DNA of 8,583 nucleotides from Bacteroidota bacterium (lineage in GTDB: Bacteria; Bacteroidota; Bacteroidia; Bacteroidales; Prolixibacteraceae), in the NCBI GenBank assembly GCA_030691295.1, contig JAUYEQ010000212.1, positions 1 through 8,583 of the forward strand, in the 5' to 3' direction. Below, in pieces: positions 1 to 6,271 of this stretch (within the stretch, counting starts at the first letter, position 1; the number at the start of each line of letters is the position of its first letter). Made by a program: the position numbers and the translations under genes. The notes under the pieces were generated by a model. The model was not told where the DNA came from. It did no database searches and worked only from the letters and a program-made list of their open reading frames with translations.

Positions 1-746
1 ATCAGCATTGAATTTTTTGAATGACAATTCACACAATTCCTTAAAGCTTGTTCTTTCGGAAGAATGTTGTGTGAAACCGACAATGAATCTACAACTTCGG
101 TATGGCATTCAATGCATCTTACATTTCTGAAATGAAGCTCCTGATTGGGTAACCAGTCATGAATTTTACTGAGTTCCGGTTTATTCTCATCCGAAATCAA
201 ATGAAACTTATTGTTGTTGCTATGGCACGACATGCACATGTCGTTGCTGAAACCCACAATTTCGCTTACTTCGGAACTTGTTCTCGATTTTGCCTGATAA
301 TAGTGCTGATCGTGGCATTTTGAGCAGGTAAAGCTTTCTCCGCTTTTCTGAAAATGAACACTTTTCTGAAATTCCTCGTCAATTCTTTCAAATTGGTAGG
401 CTGCATATTGTTCGTCGCCTCCGTGACAGTCCAGACATGTACTCAAAGGTTCAAGCTTTAGTTCTGCATTGTGCGGGTATGTCTCGTAATCAGATGAGTG
501 GCAGTCAGTGCATTTAAATTTTCCGTGTACTCCCGACGAAAAATGATCTTTGTTCATGATATAAAGCGGATTCATCATCCGTTTATCTTCATTATCAGTC
601 AAAGTATTTTGAAAGGTAAAGGTTTGATTCGTGTGGCATTTCAGGCACAATTCATTTTCAGGTGACAATGGCTTATCCTGCGCCTTGATTCCGGAGAAAG
701 AACAAATAAAAATAATGAATACAAAAAATAGAAAATAGCTTCGCAT
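1..746 (-). CDS. Multihaem c-type cytochrome, seven CXXCH motifs, C-terminus beyond the left edge (partial)
   Basis: The frame opens at the ATG at 746-744 and stays open for 248 codons to the left edge, so the C-terminus is missing. Residues 1-22 form a Sec signal peptide (hydrophobic run ending around GIKAQ), so the protein is exported and should be periplasmic or surface-bound. Seven CXXCH haem c motifs lie at residues 34-38, 79-83, 104-108, 141-145, 171-175, 211-215 and 238-242. Many extra histidines between them (for example H68, H74, H131, H182, H205, H226) could give bis-His ligation. I see no membrane anchor apart from the signal peptide, so this is not a NapC/NrfH-type quinol dehydrogenase in the part visible. 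It follows the one-haem cytochrome gene by 67 bp, with a hairpin between them. Function is probably electron transfer within this cytochrome cluster; the electron donor and acceptor are unknown. The cytochrome call is firm, the exact family is not. Confidence 0.9.
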   Translation of the reverse strand, partial: MRSYFLFFVFIIFICSFSGIKAQDKPLSPENELCLKCHTNQTFTFQNTLTDNEDKRMMNPLYIMNKDHFSSGVHGKFKCTDCHSSDYETYPHNAELKLEPLSTCLDCHGGDEQYAAYQFERIDEEFQKSVHFQKSGESFTCSKCHDQHYYQAKSRTSSEVSEIVGFSNDMCMSCHSNNNKFHLISDENKPELSKIHDWLPNQELHFRNVRCIECHTEVVDSLSVSHNILPKEQALRNCVNCHSKNSML

Positions 747-762
747 AGCCCGGCTGTTAAAT

Positions 763-801
763 AAAAATGCCGGAGTTCGGGTGTCGGACTCCAGCATTTT
801 T
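763..801 (-). terminator. Terminator-like hairpin between two cytochrome genes
   Basis: The arms are 763-776 and 788-801. They give a stem of 14 pairs with one G-U wobble (on the minus-strand RNA) around an 11-nt loop. The stem has a GC-rich centre, an A-run on the 5' arm and a T-run on the 3' arm, as in an intrinsic (often bidirectional) terminator. It starts 12 bp after the stop codon of the one-haem cytochrome gene and ends 17 bp before the start of the multihaem gene. It could therefore end transcription fully, or let a fraction through and set the ratio of the two products. The hairpin is seen directly; its function is inferred. Confidence 0.75.
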
Positions 802-813
802 ATAAATGATTGT

Positions 814-1233
814 TTATTTTAAAGTCCTCATGTAATGTACGATCGCCCAACGATCTTCATCATCAAGAATTTTTTTCTCGAAATTTGGCATTTCATCACG
901 GCCAACAAACGACTGGTAATAAATTACGCCATCACTTTGAGCCTGAAATTTGGCATCTTTAAATGAGGTCATTTTTGTTTTCATGCTGGCTGCTTTTGGG
1001 CCATCGCCTTCGCCAATACCACCATGGCACGATTTGCAATGTTTTGCATAAAGTAATTTGCCAACCTTTTCTGTTTCAGGGGTAGCTTTTGTACTTTTCA
1101 TGCTTTTGTAATTTGCAGGTACGTTCCATGCAGCGCCAGCCTTCTGATCCTGTGGCGCAACGAAGGCAAAAAGTGCGATTGCCATCGCAAACATTCCAAA
1201 TACATTGAATAAATTTAATAGTCTCTTTTTCAT
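814..1233 (-). CDS. Small class I c-type cytochrome, one haem, exported
   Basis: This 139-residue protein begins with a Sec signal (residues 1 to about 26 or 34, hydrophobic stretch VFGMFAMAIALFAFVA). The mature part is one cytochrome c domain of about 85 residues. The haem motif CKSCH is at 66-70, followed by a GxGxGDGP loop. M115 in the EMPNF segment is the expected distal ligand, and the domain ends in the usual C-terminal helix (DEDRWAIVHYMRTL). This points to a His/Met, fairly high-potential, soluble periplasmic electron shuttle. It lies 73 bp after the barrel gene and ahead of the multihaem gene, all in the same direction, so it may pass electrons between the larger cytochromes. The start codon is immediately followed by basic residues typical of a signal peptide; there is no clear Shine-Dalgarno, as is usual in Bacteroidota. 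The specific partner is unknown. Confidence 0.92.
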   Translation of the reverse strand: MKKRLLNLFNVFGMFAMAIALFAFVAPQDQKAGAAWNVPANYKSMKSTKATPETEKVGKLLYAKHCKSCHGGIGEGDGPKAASMKTKMTSFKDAKFQAQSDGVIYYQSFVGRDEMPNFEKKILDDEDRWAIVHYMRTLK

Positions 1234-1306
1234 GATTCAATTTTTAAAAATTAATACTTTGCTAAAGCTAGCAATTATCCGGCCAATTTTGCAATACCTT
1301 GTTCTG

Positions 1307-2221
1307 CTAAAATCCCCACAAGCGGGTAATGGTGAATCCAATTGCAAAATTATCCTTGCTGATGCTTCTTTGATTCCACATCATATTCTCCTGAGGCAGA
1401 AAACTGCCTGCATTTCCTGCGTAAATCTGAAATGCATGTGTGCTGGTCGAAATCTCGTATCCAAAAGTAAAACTTGGTTCCGGATGGTTAGTCCATTCGA
1501 GTTGTTCCGAAATTTCTTTTATTTTTAATGGGGCATCGTAGTTGAAAATAACCGAGCCCTGAGGCGACACTTTTATCCTGCCGTTAAAATGAACGCCAAC
1601 TTTATCATGGTCGTACAAAACTCCAACAGCATTGTAATGGGTAAAACTTACGCCTGCCTGAAGTGACAGCCAATCGGTAAATTTCCGGCCAACGATTAAT
1701 TGAGAGAAATAACTTAAACGGTCAGGAAACTTGAAGCTGCCAACCGGCCCCGAATAAGCTTCCCTGACTTGTCCTGTTTCAAAAGCGCTGATATTTCTAC
1801 CGTCGATGGCCATAACGCCATACAAAGCAACAGCAACAGGAATGGTGTTTTCTCGGGTTTGTTCCAGAATTGTCCATTTGGCATTCACATCAGTTGCCAT
1901 TTTTGTTTTTGTGATACCTGCACCAATCTGAAAATTTCTTACCGGCACATAGTTTAATCCCATTCGTATGTTTGCCGGTGCATAAATACCCCACAAATCA
2001 GAACGTCCGTTTTCGATGGTGCCGAATTTGTGCTGAATTACCATTTCAAGAGTATTTGGGTTCGGGATAACTGTTGTTTGTGCATCAATCAGGTATCCGC
2101 TTTCAAAAGGCGATCTTACTGGTTTATCTTTTGTCTCTGCAACTGCCGTTGTATCTTCCTGCGCAAATGTAATGATGGAAATCAGTGACAGAAGAATTAT
2201 GAATAGCATTTTATTTTTCAT
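1307..2221 (-). CDS. Predicted outer-membrane beta-barrel protein, DUF5777-like
   Basis: The protein has 304 residues. A signal peptide covers about residues 1-20, with likely cleavage after ITFA before QED. The rest alternates short polar turns with amphipathic strands rich in aromatic residues and glycine, and it ends in a strand closing with the aromatic residues W and F (TRLWGF). A terminal Phe is the classic insertion signal of outer-membrane barrels. The segments VIQHKFGTIENG, NIRMGLNYVPVRNFQIGAG and LEQTRENTIPVAVALYG match my recollection of the DUF5777 family of Bacteroidota; a profile search is needed to confirm this. At this length it would form roughly 12-14 strands, much smaller than MtrB-type porins. 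It sits 24 bp after a one-haem lipoprotein gene and 73 bp before a soluble cytochrome gene, in the same direction. This context suggests a role in electron transfer or in assembling outer-membrane cytochromes, but no function is established. Confidence 0.8.
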   Translation of the reverse strand: MKNKMLFIILLSLISIITFAQEDTTAVAETKDKPVRSPFESGYLIDAQTTVIPNPNTLEMVIQHKFGTIENGRSDLWGIYAPANIRMGLNYVPVRNFQIGAGITKTKMATDVNAKWTILEQTRENTIPVAVALYGVMAIDGRNISAFETGQVREAYSGPVGSFKFPDRLSYFSQLIVGRKFTDWLSLQAGVSFTHYNAVGVLYDHDKVGVHFNGRIKVSPQGSVIFNYDAPLKIKEISEQLEWTNHPEPSFTFGYEISTSTHAFQIYAGNAGSFLPQENMMWNQRSISKDNFAIGFTITRLWGF

Positions 2222-2245
2222 TTCAGCGAATATTAATTGTTTGCA

Positions 2246-2632
2246 CTAATTATTTTTAGCTCCTTCTTTTATCCATTGAAGAAGTAATACAGATTGTGTC
2301 GCAGAAACCTTTAAATTATTATGGGTTCCTGAAGTTGAATAAGTATATATCTTACTACTTGCAGGACTAGCCAAATCTACGTATTTAGGTACAATTTGTG
2401 AATATACAGTGGCTGAATTTGATAAATCAGGAGAAGCAAATCCGCCTGTCTTATGACATGCAGTGCATTTGTTGCCAGTTGAAAAAATTGGAGCTATTTG
2501 GCTCTCGAAACTGATAGGGTCACCACCGGGTTCGATCACTGGGACTTCTTCCGGCAAAATGAAATCGTATTTACAACTGTTGAAAAACAGTGAAGCCGAA
2601 ATCAAAATAAGGAATATTATATACTTTTTCAT
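2246..2632 (-). CDS. Small one-haem cytochrome c lipoprotein
   Basis: I place the start at the ATG at 2632-2630. It opens directly into a lipoprotein signal (MKKYIIFLILISASLFFNSC, lipid-modified Cys at residue 20). The frame is also open 13 codons further upstream to a TTG at 2671, but that start would lie inside a terminator stem and would displace the signal peptide. The protein has 128 residues. One haem motif, CTACH, is at 56-60 within a compact cytochrome domain that begins SFESQIAPIF and ends LLLQWIKEGAKNN, a pattern common in Bacteroidota membrane-anchored cytochromes. There is no methionine at all after the haem motif: the usual Met ligand region reads GTHNN, so H104 is a candidate distal ligand. 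It is anchored to a membrane, probably the outer one. The next gene, 24 bp away, is the barrel, so the two are probably co-transcribed and may be partners. Confidence 0.85.
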   Translation of the reverse strand: MKKYIIFLILISASLFFNSCKYDFILPEEVPVIEPGGDPISFESQIAPIFSTGNKCTACHKTGGFASPDLSNSATVYSQIVPKYVDLASPASSKIYTYSTSGTHNNLKVSATQSVLLLQWIKEGAKNN

Positions 2633-2657
2633 GGTGCTCAATTTTAAATATTTTATA

Positions 2658-2695
2658 AAAAAAGGCTTCAATTTTTAAAAAGAGAAGCCTTTTTT
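2658..2695 (-). terminator. Terminator-like hairpin after the six-haem cytochrome gene
   Basis: The arms are 2658-2669 and 2684-2695, giving 12 perfect pairs with GGCTTC/GAAGCC next to the loop, flanked by A- and T-runs, and a 14-nt loop. On the minus strand it lies 22 bp past the stop codon of the six-haem gene and ends 25 bp before the ATG of the small lipoprotein gene. This is the layout of an intrinsic terminator, possibly leaky so that the first gene is made in excess of the rest. The loop itself holds an alternative short AT hairpin. Confidence 0.75.
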
Positions 2696-2717
2696 ATATC
2701 ATTTCACGTTTTATACC

Positions 2718-3767
2718 TTATTTGTTAAGCGCTTCAAGGGTATTCACCAATAAAGCTTTAACATATTTTGGATTGTGAACACCCAAACTGCGGTCATATT
2801 TAATTCCAAAATAGTTGTATACTGCCTGAGCCTGTACCATTGGAACTGAACCTGCTTTTGGTGAGTAGCTATCTACACCGTCAACAGTAGTTTTCGTAAT
2901 AACACCCAAAGCCAATAATTTGTCGCGAAGTTGATCGAGTTTGCCTTGAGTATCTGTTTGAATACCACCATAATTGTAATTTGTGCCCGGCGTTCCACCA
3001 TGACAGTCATTACATGCTTTTAGACTTGGTATATATGAGTGGCCTCCCTGTTTAGCGGTAAATGTTCCCATGTGACAACCAACGCATGATCCACCGGTCA
3101 TGGTAAGGTGAGCAGATGTTCCTTTGGTTGGATAAGCAACAGAACCCGGAATTTCAGCAAATCCATTTCCGAAAACTACATTCGACTGTGCTGAGTAATG
3201 TGGATATGTACGTACAGACATGGTGTAATTTGCTCCGGGTTTATCTGTACCTGGTTCTGCACTTCTTGATTGGTGACAGGTACCACATAAATTGTTGCTT
3301 CCTTTTAAATCCATAACGCCATTGGCAGCAGCTACTGGAACGACAGGAGCATTAATTCTCAGAGCATAATCTACTCCTTCAAAAGTTTCGTGAATTCCGT
3401 GGCAGGTTGAACATTCCCATGCACTTGGGTTTGCTACAGGCAAATCGTTAATGCCTAACTCAACAAATTGTACAAAACCTTCATGTGAATGACATCTGGC
3501 ACAACCGGCGCGGCCTCCGGCATAATCAACTGCAATTGCACCTGAACTGTGAGCTGACATTGCAAACTCGGATGCTTTCTTAGCCATATTTGTACCTGAA
3601 TGGCAAGCCAAACAAGTTACACTGCCTGCAGCTCCATCAGTTCCATTGGTTCCGTCTGTTCCGTTATCACCAGCAGGTCCCATTGGACCTTCTTTAACAC
3701 ATGAGGGAGCTGTAAACATGATTACAGATGCAAGTAGCGCAAGCTGGATAAAGTTTTTAAGTTTCAT
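2718..3767 (-). CDS. Six-haem c-type cytochrome lipoprotein with a collagen-like linker
   Basis: The protein has 349 residues. Residues 1-23 are a lipoprotein signal ending in the lipobox APSC (Cys23). Residues 27-48 form seven collagen-like G-X-Y triplets ending in Gly48, which probably hold the haem domain away from the membrane. Six CXXCH haem motifs follow at 52-56, 89-93, 119-123, 161-165, 228-232 and 252-256. Further histidines (for example H73, H95, H126, H190, H220, H243) could serve as distal ligands. The last 90 residues carry no haem motif and close with GVHNPKYVKALLVNTL, a His-containing tail I associate with other multihaem cytochromes. I see no enzyme active-site signature, so an electron conduit or terminal surface reductase is more likely than a nitrite reductase. 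It is the first gene of the cytochrome run, separated from the regulator by 188 bp that include an FNR-type box, and is followed by a terminator-like hairpin. The substrate is unknown. Confidence 0.9.
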   Translation of the reverse strand: MKLKNFIQLALLASVIMFTAPSCVKEGPMGPAGDNGTDGTNGTDGAAGSVTCLACHSGTNMAKKASEFAMSAHSSGAIAVDYAGGRAGCARCHSHEGFVQFVELGINDLPVANPSAWECSTCHGIHETFEGVDYALRINAPVVPVAAANGVMDLKGSNNLCGTCHQSRSAEPGTDKPGANYTMSVRTYPHYSAQSNVVFGNGFAEIPGSVAYPTKGTSAHLTMTGGSCVGCHMGTFTAKQGGHSYIPSLKACNDCHGGTPGTNYNYGGIQTDTQGKLDQLRDKLLALGVITKTTVDGVDSYSPKAGSVPMVQAQAVYNYFGIKYDRSLGVHNPKYVKALLVNTLEALNK

Positions 3768-3837
3768 AAAATAAGTATGTTAAGGTTACTATTGTTGATA
3801 ACTCTCTGTGAAACTCCTTTTACAGTTTTTCACGTTG

Positions 3838-3845
3838 CTAAAATA
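3838..3845 (-). promoter_or_regulatory. Possible -7 element for the six-haem cytochrome gene
   Basis: The minus strand reads TATTTTAG here, one mismatch from the Bacteroidota -7 consensus TAnnTTTG. It is about 70 bp upstream of the start codon. No convincing -33 TTTG is seen upstream, so this is a weak candidate. Confidence 0.25.
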
Positions 3846-3920
3846 GACACCTTACTTCATTATTTTAAGTTTGAGTCATTGATGTTTACAAGGAAAAGTG
3901 ATGATTAATGACAGTATGTG

Positions 3921-3938
3921 AATTGATATATATCAATT
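3921..3938. promoter_or_regulatory. FNR-type palindromic operator, TTGAT-N4-ATCAA
   Basis: The sequence AATTGATATATATCAATT is a perfect 18-bp palindrome, and its core (3923-3936) matches the FNR/DNR box TTGAT-N4-ATCAA exactly. It lies 17 bp beyond the stop codon of the Crp/Fnr-type gene and about 155 bp before the start codon of the six-haem cytochrome gene, so its likely target is the cytochrome promoter. The match to the box is seen directly. Control by the adjacent regulator is inferred. The stem is AT-only and has no T-run after it, so a terminator is unlikely. Confidence 0.6.
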
Positions 3939-3955
3939 ATGGAGATTTTAAAAAA

Positions 3956-4681
3956 TCAGCCCTTTCTACTTATCAGGTTAAGAGCATCTTCGTCTAAAAT
4001 GTGGATATTGGTACCTTCAACAGAAATAATTCCGGCCAGTTTAAATTCTTTCAGAATGCGGATAAAACTTTCCATGGTCATGCTAGTCATATCAGCCAGT
4101 TCCTGCCGCGAAAGTCTGGCATCGAAAGGATTTGTCTGGAAGATTTTATTTTTCAGATAAAGTAATAAGTCGGATACTCTTCCAGGCATATACTTTTGGG
4201 TGATTCCAACCAGGTTGTTCAACATCTCCATGTTTTGCCGGTTGTTAAGCTTCAAAAGCTCAAAGGCAAATTGGCTGTTTCGTGAAACCAGTTCATATAT
4301 TTTGTCCGAATCAATAAAACAACAATCAACGGCAGTTACAGCCTGAATGGTGAAATGCCTGAATTCATCAATAAATAGTCCTCCGCCGGTTAGAATCGAA
4401 TGACTTGCAACCAGTCTTAAAATCAGTTTTTTATCGCCGTTGCCTTCGGCTATGATTTTTGCCAATCCGCTTTTTACGCAAACCACATGGCTTGCAGAGG
4501 TGTTTTGCTTTAATATGGTTTCGCCAGCCTTAAAGTGAATACGTCTTTTCTCTTTGACCAATAGTTCCAATTCGTCGGTTGTCAGGCAGTTGAAAATGCT
4601 ATCTTCTCCATCGTCAAAACAACGGGAGCAACAATTTTCTTTACATTTATCGCAGACTTCATCTAATTTCCTTGATTCCAT
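3956..4681 (-). CDS. Crp/Fnr-family transcription regulator with N-terminal cysteine cluster
   Basis: The protein has 241 residues. Residues about 30-150 form the cyclic-nucleotide-binding-type beta-roll and dimer helix, and 165-235 form a winged helix with the helix-turn-helix at 190-219 (LSRQELADMTSMTMESFIRI). The recognition helix keeps the E-x3-R pair (E204, R208) that in CRP and FNR reads a TGA half-site. The cAMP phosphate-binding signature of CRP is missing, so this is not a cAMP receptor. The N-terminus has cysteines at 10, 13, 17, 18, 21 and 32, and a Cys-Cys pair at 120-121 lies where FNR has Cys122, its fourth 4Fe-4S ligand. Oxygen or redox sensing through an iron-sulphur cluster is therefore plausible, though the cysteine spacing is not that of E. 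coli FNR. The gene is divergent from the PHP gene and precedes the cytochrome run, which carries an FNR-type box. Confidence 0.9.
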   Translation of the reverse strand: MESRKLDEVCDKCKENCCSRCFDDGEDSIFNCLTTDELELLVKEKRRIHFKAGETILKQNTSASHVVCVKSGLAKIIAEGNGDKKLILRLVASHSILTGGGLFIDEFRHFTIQAVTAVDCCFIDSDKIYELVSRNSQFAFELLKLNNRQNMEMLNNLVGITQKYMPGRVSDLLLYLKNKIFQTNPFDARLSRQELADMTSMTMESFIRILKEFKLAGIISVEGTNIHILDEDALNLISRKG

Positions 4682-4713
4682 ATTTCTGATATAATCGATA
4701 CTCAGCGTATTTT

Positions 4714-4728
4714 ATGATGTAACATCAT
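4714..4728. promoter_or_regulatory. 15-bp palindrome in the leader of the Crp/Fnr-type gene
   Basis: The sequence ATGATGT-A-ACATCAT is a perfect inverted repeat around one central base. It lies 33 bp upstream of the regulator start codon and just downstream of its candidate promoter, a position suited to autorepression. It contains TGA and TCA half-sites separated by 7 bp rather than the 6 bp of FNR boxes, so a different binding protein is also possible. Confidence 0.4.
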
Positions 4729-4739
4729 TCCTGAAAAAG

Positions 4740-4773
4740 CAAAATATAATGGTTTTTTTTAAGGCGCCTCAAG
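4740..4773 (-). promoter_or_regulatory. Candidate promoter of the Crp/Fnr-type gene
   Basis: On the minus strand, TATATTTTG (4748-4740) resembles the Bacteroidota -7 element TAnnTTTG with one extra base. A TTG lies 21 nt further upstream, close to the expected -33 distance. The start codon would be about 50-60 nt downstream of the transcription start. Recognised by consensus only. Confidence 0.35.
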
Positions 4774-4965
4774 ATACCTAATCTATTTATAAATGCAAAT
4801 GAATATAAATGCAGGATAATTTATTGGCTGTGTAAAATTAGAAAACATTTAAGAAAATAAAATACTTCAAGCTCCTTTTATTTTTTTCTGAATAGTTATA
4901 TCTGTAATTTCAAATAAAATCAGCTTACAGGACAGCAAAGGATACAAAACCTGTCAACAATGATT

Positions 4966-4972
4966 TATTTTG
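4966..4972 (+). promoter_or_regulatory. Weak -7-like element upstream of the PHP gene
   Basis: The sequence TATTTTG is one base short of TAnnTTTG and lies 33 bp before the start codon. No -33 TTTG is visible at the right distance, so support is weak. Confidence 0.2.
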
Positions 4973-5005
4973 TGCTACTAATAAGAAACTTCAAAACGAT
5001 ACACA

Positions 5006-6271
5006 ATGAATACACCATCCATTTTTGCTGAATTTCCGGAAAAGCCGGTTTTATTGGCTGAAGCGAAAAACAAACCAAACATTACACTGCTGGTAAACGG
5101 GCATTTTCATACACCTTTTTCATTCAGTGCATTTACCGAAATCGATCAGGTATTCAAAATGGCGGAAGCCGAAGGCGTTCAGGTGCTGGGAATCAACGAT
5201 TTTTACACGACCGACGGATACGCTGAATTTGCTGCGCTGGCCGCGAAGTATAAAATATTTCCGCTGTTCAACATCGAATTTATGTCGCTGCAGAAAGACC
5301 TTCAGGAAGCCAATGTGCGTGTGAACGATCCTGCCAATCCCGGGCGCACGTATATGAGTGGCAAGGGTTTGAGTTTTCCTTTCAAAATCGGAAAACCTGA
5401 ACAGGCATTGCTTGAACAGGTTCAGCACGAAAGCAATGTTCAGACTGCCGAAATGGTTGAAAAACTCAATGTATTTCTGGCCGAAATCAATGCCGGGTTT
5501 AGCTTTACTTTTGAAGAACTGAAAGCCGGATACGCTAAAAATATGCTTCGCGAACGCCACATTGCCAAGGCTTTGCGCATTGCCATCGACGAAAAATTTA
5601 TCTCTCCTGAAGAAAAGAAAGCATTTTATATGCTGGTTTTCTCCGGAAAAGAACTCAAATCGAAATTAACTGACGTCACCGGAATCGAGAATGAAATTCG
5701 CGGTAACCTGCTGAAAACAGGTGGAAAGGCTTTTGTTCCTGAAGATCCGAAAGCGTTTTTGAGTCTGGAACAGGTTAATCAGTTCATTATCAGCGCCGGG
5801 GGAATTCCTTGCTATCCGGTATTGCTCGACGATGCAAAAGGTTTTTTTACCGACTATGAAGGCAATTTCGTTAAACTATACGAAACGCTGGTCAGTAAAG
5901 GCGTTTACAGCCTTGAGCTGATTCCCGGACGCAACACTTTCGCGGTTCTTAAAGACTTTGTGACTTTCTTCCGCTCTAAAAATTTCCTGATCACTTTCGG
6001 AACCGAACACAACACCCCACAGCTTGATCCCGTAAAAGTTTCGTGCAGTGGCGGAGTCGATCTGGATGAAGAACTCGAACGTATTGGATACGAAGGTGCC
6101 AGTATCATTGCAGCACATCAGTACCTCATTGCCAAAGGCGAAGAGGGTTTTCTGGATGCAGATGGCATTGCCAAAACCAAAAAATACGATGCATTTGTAG
6201 AATTGGGAAATGCGGTAATCGGACATTTTATTGGAGAAAATATCCAATATCCAATGTTTAATATCCAATAA
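5006..6271 (+). CDS. PHP-domain protein, putative metal-dependent phosphoesterase
   Basis: The protein has 421 residues, no signal peptide, and is cytoplasmic. PHP hallmarks are present: HFH at 33-35 (motif HxH), D65 in LGINDF, E91 in FNIEF, RERHIAKAL around H185 (as in YciV/TrpH-type phosphoesterases) and H335 in FGTEHN. Two sites are altered: the usual TDH-type motif reads NDF, and the usual GG..AHP motif reads GGIPCYP, replacing a metal-binding His by Tyr270. It is longer than the roughly 280 residues of YciV-type proteins, with the extra length mainly between E91 and H185 and between H185 and the GG motif. The aldolase/dehydrogenase gene starts 103 bp downstream, so a role in the same sugar or sugar-phosphate pathway is likely but unproven. 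Its last residues (about 412-421) and its stop codon are encoded by a 7-bp repeat array, so the true ancestral C-terminus may be shorter. Confidence 0.8.
   Translation: MNTPSIFAEFPEKPVLLAEAKNKPNITLLVNGHFHTPFSFSAFTEIDQVFKMAEAEGVQVLGINDFYTTDGYAEFAALAAKYKIFPLFNIEFMSLQKDLQEANVRVNDPANPGRTYMSGKGLSFPFKIGKPEQALLEQVQHESNVQTAEMVEKLNVFLAEINAGFSFTFEELKAGYAKNMLRERHIAKALRIAIDEKFISPEEKKAFYMLVFSGKELKSKLTDVTGIENEIRGNLLKTGGKAFVPEDPKAFLSLEQVNQFIISAGGIPCYPVLLDDAKGFFTDYEGNFVKLYETLVSKGVYSLELIPGRNTFAVLKDFVTFFRSKNFLITFGTEHNTPQLDPVKVSCSGGVDLDEELERIGYEGASIIAAHQYLIAKGEEGFLDADGIAKTKKYDAFVELGNAVIGHFIGENIQYPMFNIQ

Larger units (their letters stand above)
4682..5005. other. Divergent intergenic region without a gene
   Basis: This 324-bp AT-rich region separates the regulator from the PHP gene. 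It holds a candidate promoter and a palindrome on the regulator side, a 10-bp direct repeat (TATAAATGCA at 4788-4797 and 4804-4813, 16 bp apart) in the middle, and a weak promoter candidate on the plus side. I see no RNA gene or coding frame with support. Confidence 0.7.

Noticed and set aside
1259..1274. Short hairpin TTGCTA-AAGC-TAGCAA after the barrel gene
   Set aside because: A 6-bp stem without a T-run is too weak to call a terminator.
1205..1528. Open frame of 107 codons on the plus strand over the gap at 1234-1306
   Set aside because: It overlaps two supported minus-strand genes and shows no signal, domain or start context.
2633..2671. Upstream TTG start for the small lipoprotein gene, adding 13 residues
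   Set aside because: It would lie in the stem of a terminator-like hairpin and put extra residues ahead of a complete lipoprotein signal. The ATG at 2632 opens directly into the signal.
2718..3767. Nitrite reductase NrfA
   Set aside because: There is no CXXCK active-site haem motif and the haem spacing and length do not fit. Only generic multihaem features are present.
3808..3833. Possible CRP-like operator or hairpin (GTGAAACT with AGTTTTTCAC)
   Set aside because: The arms pair only with a 2-base bulge and the spacing does not fit a TGTGA-N6-TCACA site.
5120..5560. Open frame of 146 codons on the minus strand opposite the PHP gene
   Set aside because: It lies wholly within a well-supported coding sequence, lacks any recognisable domain, and has the composition expected of an antisense shadow.
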